Source: Mercenaria mercenaria (lineage: Eukaryota; Mollusca; Bivalvia; Venerida; Veneridae). Taken from it: DNA of 64,000 nt. Below, piece after piece: positions 49,735-61,501 of this stretch; position 1 is the first letter of the stretch, and each line of letters begins with the position of its first letter. The stretch covers positions 83,259,501-83,323,500 of the forward strand of contig NC_069364.1 in the NCBI RefSeq assembly GCF_021730395.1, written 5' to 3'. Both the position numbers and the translations under genes were made by a program. The notes under the pieces are model-generated. The model was not told where the DNA came from. It was given only the letters and a program-made list of their open reading frames with translations, and searched no databases.

Positions 49735-50790
49735 GTGGGAGAGACATATTGATTTAGTGCTGACCGTCTGTTTGCCCGTAGGTCTGTCCATCTGTATGTC
49801 ACAAAATTTGCCCTTGCAACTACTCCAACACCACTGGACGGATAGACACAAAGCTTCACCTGAATGATCACTGCAAAACCTAGTTATACATGTCATCGGC
49901 ATTCTTGTCCGATGATTTTCAGATGAGTGATGGCCCTTGAAAATGTTAATGAAATTTTATGATGTTTTTGGCCACTTCTCTTATATTATTTAGCGGATTT
50001 CCACCAAAACTTACAGGATTGATCAGCGCCATGCCTAGTTATACATATCATCGGCGTGTTCCAGTTCACTGCTTTTCAGTGGGTTTATGGCTCTTGGTTC
50101 GTCGTATTTTACTTGCTCGGGGAATTGCTCAGATAACACCAGGAGGAATTACACCAAACTTCAGAAAAGTGAGCATTTGCAAAGCCTAGTTGTGCAAATC
50201 GTGGCATGTTCCGATTTAGTGTTTTAAGCAGAGTTATGGCCATTCATTCATCAATTTTTGTGATGTTTTAGCCAAATCTCTTTTATAATAGGGCGGATAT
50301 CCACCAAACATTACAGGAGTTATCAGTGCCAAGGCTTGTTGTAGTTGGTATGTTCTGGTTCAGTGATTTTCAGGGTAGTCATGGCCCTTTGTGTGTCCCA
50401 TTTTATGATATTATGGAAATTTTCTCACACCAATGGGCAGATTTCCACCAATACATATAGGAGATATCAGAGTTGTGGTCCTTGATTTGAAACATTTACA
50501 GTGTTTATACTACTTTCTTCTCCAAATCTCACGAGTAATTAGTGTGAAGCGTAGAACTTTGTGCATATTATCGCCATGTTGTGATAAAATGATTTCCATC
50601 GGAGTCATGACCCTTATTCTTTGATCTGTACTAGTTCTCCTATATCACTAGTTGGAATTCCACCGTTATTCATAGGAGTTATCACTGCCAAGCCTAGTTG
50701 TGTATATCGTTGGAATCTTATGATTCAGTGAATTTCTCTGGAGTTATGACCCTTACATTTTACAGTTTCTGCTTGGTAATTAGCAGGAGG
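49735..50790 (+). mobile_element. Core-repeat array, about six degenerate units of about 150 bp
   Basis: Units recur with GCCTAGTTATACATATCATC-type starts near 49880, 50033, 50185, 50332, 50549 and 50692, and each contains a TTTTCAG..GTTATGGCCCTT-type segment and TTTCCACCAAA(A/C)(T/A)TACAGGA. It opens with a CTGTCCATCTGTATGTCAC tract. The first unit lies inside duplication copy 2 and also occurs, truncated, at the end of copy 1 (43120-43290). Confidence 0.62.
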
Positions 50791-51685
50791 TATCTCTAGT
50801 TCGGTATTCTTCACTAGTAATTACTATTCATTAAATCAGATACAATATGGTGGTTTCTTTTGTGATACTTGAAGCATGACTGTTTCCACCTATGCATGTG
50901 TAGCTCGCGCTGTAATTCACATTTACAGTGGGCGTTTACATAAATTAAATGTTATTACATGTTGAAGTCGACTGCAAACTCATGAACAACCACTTATCTA
51001 AATTTCCCAACTTTTATTCAATTAAAGGTTTGTTTATTAAAATCAATATTGACTTTATTATTTTCAAAAGTAGGCATTACTCATTTTTCATTTAAGTGCT
51101 ATAAATCGACAGTACCATCCATTGATTATGGTAAAGTCAACTAAATTAGACCGGTGTCCCCCAAACCAAATGATGTAATTCTGATATCTTGCACAAGGGC
51201 GTACAGATTGGAGCCCATTTAGGTAAGGTATGCAAGTTCATGAAGTCTGCCTTTTATTTACGATTAAGAATGTCTTCGTTTATGCGAGCGTCGCTAGAAA
51301 TTAAACTATCACTGTTCCGTTGTGGATAGACACCTGATGCGTTTTCGTTTTTTTCTCTTTGTTGAATGACTAGATCTTTTTTTGCTTGTGATATTTTTCG
51401 TATTGTGGCTTTTTGCTTGGTGGATGATTCTTTGACAAGAAGATTTCCGCTGTTATTATATTCTCAACACTGTCTGATGATTTAGACTTATTGGAAGCTC
51501 TGTCCTTCTGTCATTGTAAGAGTCATTAAGAAGTCAATGGATACTTTTGTTGTAGTACTGTGGGTAACATATGTGTCCACCATATTGAGAATACTGTTTC
51601 TGAAAGTAGTTCACATAATATTTACATCTTAGAATTGCTAAGTTGTGAATCTGTTTACAAATTGGCATGCGTTTTTTAAAATAAT
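50791..51685. other. No recognisable feature
   Basis: Moderately AT-rich, short ORFs only, no element ends or splice-supported exon seen. Confidence 0.4.
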
Positions 51686-51689
51686 ACTG

Positions 51690-51925
51690 GTTCCATGTTC
51701 ACCGCCGTTTGAATACATCTGCGGATGTCTCTAAATTGCTTTTTGTACTTTTAGCATGTGTAAATGTTGAGTTTGCTCAACCCGGGGCTAGAGGGCGTGG
51801 ACGGTAGCATGCATTTCCACTACCGTCCATGAACAGGCTCAATCAAACCGAGCCTGCAACATTTTCGTTTTGTCGTGTTGAGCGACCTGTGAAGTTTCTA
51901 CTTTTCTCTATTTTATTATCACAGC
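51690..51925 (+). repeat. 235-bp direct repeat, left copy
   Basis: Almost identical to 52329-52562 in the same orientation, starting GGTTCCATGTTCACCGCCG and ending TTCTCTATTTTATT. It contains a stem-loop with stems GGACGGTAG/CTACCGTCC and a second with CAGGCTC/GAGCCTG. A direct pair with about 400 bp between might be a solo-type terminal repeat pair or a tandem duplication of a larger unit. The internal segment has no ORF of note. Confidence 0.75.
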
Positions 51926-52093
51926 AGCGTTGTTTGTGCCGTGTGGCGGCCGTAAAAAGTCTCCCCGTACAATCAATCAGGGCTGTTATATTTCGATCTT
52001 CTCAGATCGTTCAGCACGACTTTTATGCCGTGTTATTGGTACTGTTCAATTTGTCAATATGACCATTTCGGTCTGTGTGGTTCCAATACTCCC

Positions 52094-52280
52094 GCTTTTA
52101 TAGCCTTGGGTATTGTTTAATCACCCCTTGGATATGGTACCTGCTGTTTAATTTTGTCTATTGACAGTTCCTGTGATGCACAGGCTCCATAACCTCAGAT
52201 CCCCTTCCTAAATTCCAGTTTGTTTAGTTCTGCCCATTGTTTTCTCGTTTAGGGCAAACCCTTTACTTTATCTGGGGAAC
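52094..52280 (+). repeat. Dispersed 185-bp repeat, first occurrence
   Basis: Shares a diverged match with 55088-55270 (GGGTATTGT..AATCACCCCTTGG, ATGGTACCTGCT, GTTTTCTCGTTTAGGGCAA). It lies between the two 235-bp direct repeats. Confidence 0.7.
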
Positions 52281-52328
52281 CAACGCCGCTCTTCATGGAA
52301 TTACAAGCCTCAACACGTGTATCATTGA

Positions 52329-52562
52329 AGGTTCCATGTTCACCGCCGTTTGAATACATCTGCGGATGTCTTTAAATTGCTTTTTGTACTTTTAGCATGT
52401 GTAAATGTTGAGTTCTGCTCAACCCGGGGCTAGAGGGCGTGGACGGTAGCATGCATTTCCACTGCCGTCCATGAACAGGCTCAATCAAACCGAGCCTGCA
52501 ACATTTTCGTTTTTGTCGTGTTGAGCGACCTGTGAAGTTTCTACTTTTCTCTATTTTATTTT
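52329..52562 (+). repeat. 235-bp direct repeat, right copy
   Basis: Differs from the left copy at only a few positions. In the first stem-loop the right arm reads CTGCCGTCC instead of CTACCGTCC, which still pairs as a G-T wobble. It directly abuts dispersed repeat copy B. Confidence 0.75.
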
Positions 52563-52569
52563 AATCAGA

Positions 52570-53560
52570 TAGTTGTAAAATGAGTTAAAACATTTATCAA
52601 AATGCGATGCAATGCGAAAATCGTTAAGCACAGTGCATGTTCGGTGATTGACCCCTCTACAGTTAATCGCTACGCTTGCGATGACTAATAAAGTGTAAGA
52701 CTCCTTGATGCTTTTCTCCTAAATCCTATAAAAACGGACGTAGGGTGTGGAATTTTGTCTTGCAGCTTACTTAGTCATGCCCTTAAAAGTTAGCCTCTTG
52801 GTGCTCTGACTTCAGACAAGGTGTTGAGTACATTAGCGTAATTATACCTTTGACTGACCCTAATTTTGTGTTTTACTTGATATGATCTGGTAATTTGTCA
52901 CTGTTAGAGCCTTTCTCAGCTAGTAGTTTGTCTTGTTTAACTTGTTGAAAATAGGGTAAGTGCGAGGTTGGCATGCCTAAACGCGTTTAAACCCCCAGTT
53001 TCCTTTATATAGGTAACTGACCGTTCCAAGGCGGTGACCCTATTTTCAACATGTTTTCTGTCTGTGTCGTATTTTGTGTTGCGTATGTTGTCTTCTCTGC
53101 TGTTGGCGTTTCTTTCCTCTTTTTCCTTATTACCCCATCGCCCCCTCCCATCTTTTGCCCTTGCATTTACGCTCCGTTGCATTTGCACCCCCTCTCCCTT
53201 TGCTAGGAGTAAGGTATCGTGCCCACCATAATTATGGCCGCCGGCCGTCCGTAGGCGGTGCCCGACTATTGTTTTTTCTTGCTTGTTTGTGGGTGCGTGC
53301 GCGCGCGCGCGTGTCTTGGACGGTGCCCCACAGTGTTGTTTTTTTCTGACTTGTATGTATGTTAGTTTTTTGTGTGTGTTTGTCTTTAGTACGTGCATGT
53401 CTGCGTTGCTGTGGTTTACGTTGTAGGGTTACTACGTTTAAGGAATGTGGCTTTCCCTTTTGAATATTCGTCCTTGCTTCACTTTCCCCCTACATCCGTC
53501 CCTTATCTACCCCTTACCCCTTCCCGCATCCCCCTTTCTGTATTTTGCGTATAATCAAAA
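52570..53560 (-). repeat. Dispersed repeat, copy B (with a 153-codon ORF)
   Basis: The minus-strand counterpart of 23560-24400. It carries an uninterrupted minus-strand frame at 52937-53398 (153 codons), rich in Lys, Arg, Asn and Glu. Its sequence corresponds to the purine-rich part of the repeat, and copy A has no equivalent long frame. I therefore read the ORF as a compositional accident. It includes an alternating GC tract (53297-53310). Confidence 0.65.
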
Positions 53561-55087
53561 TGTACTTGTTGGATATTTGAAGCACCCCGTCTACAATACT
53601 TTTTCTTAACAGCATCTTTTTTGTTTTCGACCTACTTTGCGATGCATGGCTCTATGGCTGTGTCTGGAGTGCTTTGTGCTTCCGGGAAATCTTTTATCTT
53701 TTTAAGTCAAATTTATGGTGCTGGACCTTTCTTCTCGTTGGCTTAACTCTGTTCAGGCATGTAAATGTGTCAGTTTGGAGAACGTCATGGTCGTCTTCTG
53801 CTGAAAAGGGCTTGAATTTGAGTACTAAAGATTGTGTGCTGGTGAATAAATTATTCACAAAAAGGAGTTATATTTTTCAAATTACTGAATATAATGCAAT
53901 TTTTTCAAAACAGTATGAATACTGTGTTCAACTGACTGTGTTGCCTCTCACGCATTAATAGATAATTACCAAGATTTACATTGCATCAACAACTTCCAGA
54001 ATTCTCTCATGCCATTGACCCATAATTAAGCATTTATTGCGGTGCATCCAAGGAACATGCTTATTGTATATATAATTTCATAAACAGTACAATGTTATTA
54101 TTATATTGAATACCTTAGAAAACATATGTCAATTTCATGAAGAATTTTCAAAAGTAGCTTTGCAAAATACGATATCAAATTTGCCAAAGATTTGTCCCAT
54201 GTTAAACCAAAGGCAAATTATTTTCTGATATCGATATGGTTCAATCGAAGTATTTAAACTGTATTTTAAAAAAATGAAGTCAGCTTTTAGAAAATAAATC
54301 CTATTCGAGAAGATACGAAAATGGTGGATTGAAATACATGTATAGCCAGGATATTTTCCTACTGAATCAGATTTGTTTAAGTTTTATGAGTGCAATTTCA
54401 TCATAGTATAGAATCATTACATACAGTTACTTGAAAACTATAACTCCTTGCTCGGTTGGGAGAGTGTTGTCATTGACAAAATGCCTTAATTACGCTCACA
54501 CGGAGCGTCTACCCGTGGCCACTCAGTGAGGTTAATGCAGAACACAGGTCATGCAGGAGTCATTCTTCCATTCCTCCATCGTTATAATGGAAACAGCTGC
54601 CGAACAGCATTGTTACAGCATCCATTTTGGACACGTTCAAGACTAGGATTGCGGAAGCAATTGCATAATCCAGTGCTGGATATTTTTGACCCTTTTTAAC
54701 TGCGCTTGTAATAATCACAGTAGCGCTAGTATGTTTGCTTTAATACGGTTCTGCACGTCACTGGAAGAAGAAGAATTTACATGTTATTATTGTTAAACCA
54801 AATCTATATAGCGCCCTTTTCATGCTTCACATAGTACAAAGGCAGCCATTCAGGACGCCAAATCCATCCTCTACTAGTACAGACACAGAGCTTCCTGACC
54901 AGAGGGGTAAAACGAGATAAAGTCCCAAAAATTGAGAGAAAAAATCCTTTTAGATACAGACCTGCATATATATGCGAAAACGCATTTCCAGATCACGGTA
55001 TACAAAGTGTCACAGATATTTCCCCTTTAACATCGAAAGTTATTTTTCCCCTTTAGGTGTGTGATTTCATCATACTTTTCATACCGC
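53561..55087. other. No confident feature
   Basis: A 94-codon plus-strand ORF (53674-53958) has no recognisable domain and lies next to repeat copy B. Nothing else supported. Confidence 0.4.
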
Positions 55088-55270
55088 TTTTATAGCTTTG
55101 GGTATTGTAAAATCACCCCTTGGTTATGGTACCTGCTTTTTAATACTGTCTTTTGGCAGTTTCTTTGATATGCAGGCTACATAACCTTAGATCCCCTTTC
55201 TAAATTCCATTTTGTTTAGTTCTGTCCACTGTTTTCTCGTTTAGGGCAACCCCATTGCTTACGTTAACGG
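55088..55270 (+). repeat. Dispersed 185-bp repeat, second occurrence
   Basis: A diverged copy of 52094-52280 in the same orientation. It ends just before the foldback element at 55296. Confidence 0.7.
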
Positions 55271-55295
55271 GGGACCTGGACCTGTATGAAAACAG

Positions 55296-55951
55296 GACCT
55301 GTTTTACAGCTGTAAAACGTCTGTAAAAGACCTGTACAAAAAGTTTTAGGATGAATTGTAATTCTCTAGAAAGGGTAATTATAATATCAGTGATCTATTA
55401 AGTAAAGAACAGCATGTTATATGTTTACAGTTTAGCAAATGCAAAATTCAAGTGTAGCAAACAAAATTCAAATCTTGTTTATCAAACTTTCTTTGTCATG
55501 AAAACATATGACAATCTTGTAAGTACTTCTTTTAAACTTATCAGCTTCAAGTATAGTGTAAACAGTTATTGGATGTATTTAAACATGTCATTTTACAACT
55601 ATATTATATAATTTAACATTTGAACTTACTCCATAACGCTTTAATTTTTAATATTTTAGAAGATGTGCTGTCACTGTGAATTTCAGTTACATGTTATTCC
55701 ACCAAAATGCATTAAAGATGGCTGACAAGACTCATGTTTCCCTCCAAAAAAGTTATATCTGTAATTTTTATATTTAGATTTTACGGCTGTAACTTTCAAC
55801 TGTATTTTTACAGCAGTACTTTTGAGACCAGAGTGTTTTACACCTGTAAATTTCAAGTATATTTCCGGTCATTTTCTACTAACAGGTATTTTCAGCTGTA
55901 CTTTCAAAATACAGGTCTTTTACAGACGTTTTTACAGCTGTAAAACAGGTC
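55296..55951. mobile_element. MITE with 43-bp inverted ends containing a palindrome
   Basis: The left end GACCTGTTTTACAGCTGTAA continues AAACGTCTGTAAAAGACCTGTA. The right end is its inverted copy with one extra A. Each end itself contains the 16-bp palindrome TTTTACAGCTGTAAAA, so it can fold within and between ends. 656 bp, no transposase. No convincing target duplication. Confidence 0.75.
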
Positions 55952-58350
55952 ATATTTTCGTTTAGGCTATCTTAAATATCACGTCAAAGCGCTGTGACAT
56001 GTTAACTTTTCCCTTATTTGCAACTTAGCAAGAAAACTTGCCATTCTCCCTGGAGAGTGTTGTTCTAAGTTAAGAAAATGCCTAAAATACATTATTGATT
56101 TATATTGTATTATATATTTGATTATAATAAGTAAATGCCAAAAATATGGGGTTGACCATAATGCAGTGAAACCATGGTCAAGTGACTGAGATATGTGATG
56201 AAAACGCTAATATTGCGTACTAGCGGGAAGATATCAGGAAAATCCTACATTCACTTTCATTTCACAAAAAAGTTTCATCACAACGTTTGAAACATATAAC
56301 GTAGCTTAAAATCATCCGCAGACAGTCCACATTGTACAATCAGGCACCAATAAAGGTTATATCTGGTACGAAAATACCAGGCGGATAAATGGCATTTTAT
56401 TCGACGCCGCAAGGAGGCGGTGTCGAGTATATATGGGATACACTTTTATTTGGACCATGTAAAGATGGTAATGAATACATGTAGTGTCCGAATGATAAAC
56501 TGAACACAGTGAATAGTTTGTAAAAGGACCCTCGATATTGCACGATAGATTTTAGTGAATAAACAAAAAAAAATGGCAAAAAGAAAACATAAGAAATGTA
56601 TGTAATGCATCTTATTATGTGATATAAAACAATGTTATCTGTCTTTCCTCTCCTTATTTGTAGAGCAGAAAATATTTTCTTAATTTACATTTTCGTCAAA
56701 ATGTTGATCCGATTTATTGATAAGGGAGGTTACTCTGTAAGTCAAGTTTTCTATTTCTGACCTTAGCATGACCTACTTACCTATCTCATTTTCTATAAAT
56801 AGAACACACCGCAGATATACCATACTGCAACGCGTGATTTGCGGACAAGGGAGCGTTCATGAAATGCATTTTACAATCTTTGAAAAGAATATTAAAAAAT
56901 AAAAATACGGAAAATTACACTTTGCCTGCATAAAATTCCTTGAAAAAACGTATTAACAAATTAAATAAAGGAATCAATAAGCATATATATGTTTAAATGA
57001 ACGTAGGAAGTGCCGCTGTTAACTTATTGTTAATCTTTTGTCTTATTTTCTTTGTTGATAGGTACAGTGATGTAATTTCAGAATGCGCACATTTTTGCAG
57101 ATTCCTTTTACAGTTGTATATTTATATAATTGTTATGGTTACCTTAACTTTGAAGCATAGAGTTTCCCATTTGTGACCACATGTACAACTGGCCAGAATA
57201 TCTCTAAATATTTTATAAACTCATCTTGATTCTAACCTTTGACTTTTTTCAAGTTTGCTTATGTGTCATATACTTATTGTTTAAAGATATTCACTGTCAA
57301 CTAAGGTGTGCAATAAAGGGCCATCATTTGGCTGAATTTGTCAGTGACAAGTTAATACTTTTTTAAAATGTGGTTAGATCGAAATATCAAAAGCCATGGG
57401 ACAAAAACTTATCAAAGGATCAGTGATTTTCAAATAGATTTCCTTATTGAATTTATATTTTCATTAATTTCATATAACTAGTCAATTGCTCCGGTTGTAT
57501 TATATCTTGTTACTTGTTTCTTTTTTTTTCTTTCTTTTTTTTTAACTTGTAAAGATAGTTTGTTTTAGATTTGAATCAAGTTTACCGTTGGTCCAAAAAA
57601 AATGAATTCTATGATATTCCAAAAGTATATAAGAAAGATTCATGACATTTGCTTTGTGAATAGGGGCAATATAGAGATTATTCATGTTATATCATTCTTT
57701 TCTTGGACAAAATTTTTGGTTGTTTTGGCAACGGAAACTGTATAATCTGCATTCTGAAATAGATAATGTAGGTGACTAAGGACCACGAAACTTCAGTGAA
57801 TAGAAAACACTCATTACATAATATGATAATAAAAATAATGGTTTCTGTGAACCACAACTTTGAAATAATTATATTTCAACATTTCCTCATTTCCCAACTA
57901 ACTGCATTTCTGTGAAACTTCATACACATACTCCAGTATATAAGAACTTTTCACAGGTGCTGACCTTAGTTGGTGAAATAAATTCTTTAATTTTGTATGT
58001 AAAGGGACCACCTACTCGCAATGTCAATGTCATTGCAGGTAGAGGATTTGTATTGCATGGTTATACTTTTCTATCATGCTTATTTTTCATGCTTTTAACA
58101 GTTTATAACATATATTGTATTATGTGCTAATGTTGATAATTTGTAACCAGTCAGACTAACCAAACTAATAATTAGGGGATTTCTCATATTGCAATAAATG
58201 TACTTCAGACACAACACTTGGCGGCGTCTTTGATGCTTGCATCAATGAATTTCCTTGTAATGATATGGACTATACATTCGAGTGACCACGAAGTACGTCA
58301 TATCCGGCGAATTACTACCTTCGTACCTTATCTGTTTTGGACGGATTACA
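55952..58350. other. No recognisable feature
   Basis: AT-rich intergenic-looking sequence with a pyrimidine tract at about 57520-57545 and short ORFs only. No element termini seen. Confidence 0.4.
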
Positions 58351-59272
58351 CCAAACCGGAAGTGACTACTCAGTGTTACATGTGAAGTAGTCCAAAATGT
58401 AGTTCCATGCTATGGATGAAATCTGGTATAATGAGTGACATGAGGAGGTGACAGTTAAATTTTTGGCTTATGTTTATTGCTTATAGTATTGAGAATAGAT
58501 CTAGAATAGATCTAGACCATTTTCATTGTAAATTTCTTGGAATAAGTTTTATTCTTTGCGAAAAATGTCTACTTACGCGTAACTGCTAAACGGCTGTTTT
58601 CATGGGGGCATTTTTAGAGGGTGATGTTTCTCAGAACAGATTATTTTTCTTATATTCAACATAACATGTCAATATTTTTCTATTTTTGATAAAAAGACAT
58701 GGTATACTAAATGACCATATATGCATGGTTTTCATATCATTGAAATGCTCTAAAGTGCTGAAAATGAGGTCTGAATGTTTTGTTATTAATATGAAATAAA
58801 TAAGGAATTTAATTGGTAGAATGTAACCTTTTCTGTTATCCTCAAATCAAGACCTCCCTTCTGGAAGAACAGTCGCGTGAAGTAAAATGTGTAGATCTGA
58901 ATATCCACCACCACAGAATAATGAATAGCAGTGTGCAACACGTACTGGATTAATGTACACTAAATCACAGCACTATTTACATCGCGTGACTTGTATGTCT
59001 ACACACTGAAATTGAATCTGTATATTTGCTTTTACCTTTTTCAATTTAGGTTTCGCGTAGGTAGACATTTACCGCAAAGAATAAAACTTATTCCAGGAAA
59101 TTCACAATGAAAATGGTCTAGATCTTTTCTCAATACAATAAGCCATAAAACAAAGCCAAAAATATAACTGTCACCTCCCCATGCCACTTATTATACCAGA
59201 TTTCATCCATAGCATGGAACTACATTTTGGACTACTTCACATGTAACACTGAGTGGTCATTTCCGGTTTGGC
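58351..59272. mobile_element. Foldback element with about 230-bp inverted arms
   Basis: The left arm (58351-58590, from CCAAACCGGAAGTGAC through GATGAAATCTGGTATAAT to TAAGTTTTATTCTTTGCG) is matched in inverted orientation by 59048-59272. The arms differ by small substitutions and indels. The middle of about 450 bp is unrelated AT-rich sequence. No ORF. Class not assigned. Confidence 0.8.
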
Positions 59273-59375
59273 GTAGTTACACTTTTCAATGCAGTCTATT
59301 TATATTTCCAACTGCTTTTTACATGGAAGATGGGCAAACAACACTCCGTGTTGAAATTGTAAAAAAAGGAAGTGT

Positions 59376-59400
59376 CTAGCCGTCCGGAAACCGTGTCTCT
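59376..59400 (+). repeat. Solitary end-fragment of the CCGGTAACCGG foldback family
   Basis: GGAAGTGTCTAGCCGTCCGG followed by AAACCG closely matches the left end of the element at 60132 but stops there. It is either a truncated copy or a remnant left after loss of the rest. Confidence 0.5.
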
Positions 59401-60131
59401 GATATATTTTAATTCCGAACCTTTTAATACGAGGTGCACCAGGGTTTCAGCTCGTTCGTAGCACAATTTAAATGTTAAGTCAACTTCATTTTGGTTATAA
59501 TATGGTTATAGTCGGTTAAAAAAAGCTCATCAGTGCTAAGGTTACTTGTAATTGTCTTTCAGACTCAAAATAGATCTTATCTTATCTTTTTTTTTAAATG
59601 CCATATTGAATTCTCGGTACAAAAACGGATGTACGGTACAGGTACGGTACGGGGACTGGGAAATAATATGTCACACCCTTCTATTTTTAAATCTGGGGAT
59701 TTCCCTATTGGAATTCCTAAAATATTGGGATTGTTGACAACAACAACAACACAACGACTTTAATTTGGAGCCAGCAGGTTATGGTGTCTGATTAGCGTTC
59801 GAGAGGTAAATTTTATATCGATTTTATTTTCAGTTAGTATATTTACATGCAGACTTCACACACTGAAAGTAACCTTCCGCCCTACAAACTGGTAGACCCA
59901 GTGCAAATTATAGTCCTCGGTCGTGGAGTAGCACCCGTACATGCCGTACAAAATTCATTAATTTTAGATTAGCTGAAAAGATTTCGTCTTAAGAGATGTT
60001 TATATATGTTGTTATGGATCTCTGACGGGAGCATCAGAAAATGAAAATTGTTAAATCATGGTTGCTAGTACTGAATTTTATCATGTCCAAAATTTGTGTT
60101 ACGTAAGATAAGATAATCTTTATTTATAATA

Positions 60132-61059
60132 TAGGAAGTGCCTAGCCGTCCGGTAACCGGACGCCTAGCCTGCGTTCTAGTCGTCCGGTTACCGGAAGGC
60201 TAGCAAATCCTCAGGGGATTTTCTAGTTGTCCGGTAATTGATTTCCTAATGAATAAGTCCTGATTTTATATAGTTTTAATGTTATTTACTTAAGATATCG
60301 ATACTTACCTGCAAACAAAATTTTGTGTAAATACATACTATAAACATTTACAATAAATCACTGCATTATTCAGCCGATAAAATGGAAGTTTCCGAACTCA
60401 ATAATGGCGAGATCGACGTGACGTCATTTATTAAAATCTGTTCATCTGGAATTTTTTAATTTTAACAACTTTTTCACTGGATTTTCAAAATTAAAACAGT
60501 TTTGAAATACTTTCAATTTTCATATTTTAATCAAATATTTTTTAATGAATAGCTTATTTAAATGACATCTAATTTCAAAAGCCACAGCGTGATGTCCAAA
60601 ACTTTAAGAAAAACAGTAGTTAAGCGTTCATAATTAATCCAATTTATTTTGAAATAATTATAGTCAAAATTAATGAATGAATTGCTCTTTTAAAGCTTTC
60701 CAGTCTTCAAAAAATATATATAAATTTGTGTTTTAATTATTAAAGTTTAGGCCATTAGAAAAAACATCACTTTTTACAAATAGCATATGGACGTTTAGCG
60801 ATCAATGTTTTATCATTTCTAAAAATGGGAAAATCAAAAGGACTTGTAACAAACCGATCTCTTGGTTTAATCGACTGAAAAATCAGATAGTATTTTATAT
60901 TTTAAGTAAATAACATTTAAAACTTATAAAATCATTACTTATTCATTAAGTATCAATTTTCTGGACGACTAGAAAATCCCTTAGGGTTTGGGTAGACGTC
61001 CCGGTAACCGAACGACTAGAACGCAGGCTAGGCGTCGGTTACCGGACCTAAACACTTCC
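60132..61059. mobile_element. Foldback element with CCGGTAACCGG arms
   Basis: The left arm (about 60132-60240) starts GGAAGTGCCTAGCCGTCCGG, and the right arm is its inverted copy ending CACTTCC (61059). Both share CTAGCCTGCGTTCTAGTCGT and GGGATTTTCTAGT. Nested CCGGTTACCGG palindromes make the ends strongly self-complementary. The AT-rich interior of about 700 bp carries no ORF. Confidence 0.78.
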
Positions 61060-61172
61060 AATTTAAAATAACATGTTATAATAACGTTACAAAAATAAGC
61101 TATTTAGCTTGTATCTGACAAAAATTGATAATCCGCAATCTGAATGAAGTACATCTCTATTACGTACGCTAG

Positions 61173-61501
61173 GATCTGAGAAGACCTATTCATAGGGGCC
61201 CCGTTCTGAGACCCTTTCGCTAGCCAATCAGAGCTAACTTACAACATCTTGCAAATCTACCCGTTAGCCTTGACTTTTGATATTTACAATTCTTATGTCG
61301 TAATGTATCAGATAGCCGGCTGCTTAGTCGGTAGGCCACTTGCTTGTAAGCGAGGGGTCCCGGGTTCGAGCCCTAGAATGACTGCACATTTTTCTTACTC
61401 TTTGACATTCGAACAATTCGTCTGATTGGATAAAATAAAAATAGCAATACTGGAAATCCAAAATATAAAGAAGACTAATGTGAATGGGTCGTTCTCAGAT
61501 C
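61173..61501. mobile_element. MITE-like element with a tRNA-like core
   Basis: Ends GATCTGAGAAGACCTATTCA and, in complement, GATCTGAGAACGACCCATTC form about 24-bp inverted repeats. Inside, at about 61314-61384, a tRNA-like block has A-box (TAGTCGGTAGGCC) and B-box (GGGTTCGAGCCC) motifs and an anticodon-like stem. Acceptor arms do not pair, so it is not a working tRNA. Confidence 0.6.

Larger units (their letters stand above)
43305..49870. repeat. Tandem segmental duplication, copy 2 (about 6.6 kb)
   Basis: The downstream copy, in the same orientation. In a sampled 180-bp stretch (37866-38045 against 45433-45612) I count about six substitutions, so the duplication is not very recent. It carries its own insertion at about 44168-44717, bounded by TTCTACATT and AATCTAAACAA, which are continuous in copy 1. 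No third copy follows 49.9 kb. Confidence 0.88.

Noticed and set aside
52937-53398. 153-codon Lys/Arg/Asn-rich ORF as a host gene
   Set aside because: It lies wholly within a dispersed repeat whose other copy lacks the frame, has low-complexity composition and no recognisable domain.
61314-61384. Functional tRNA gene
   Set aside because: A and B boxes and an anticodon-like loop are present, but the acceptor and T arms do not pair properly and the block sits inside a repeat.
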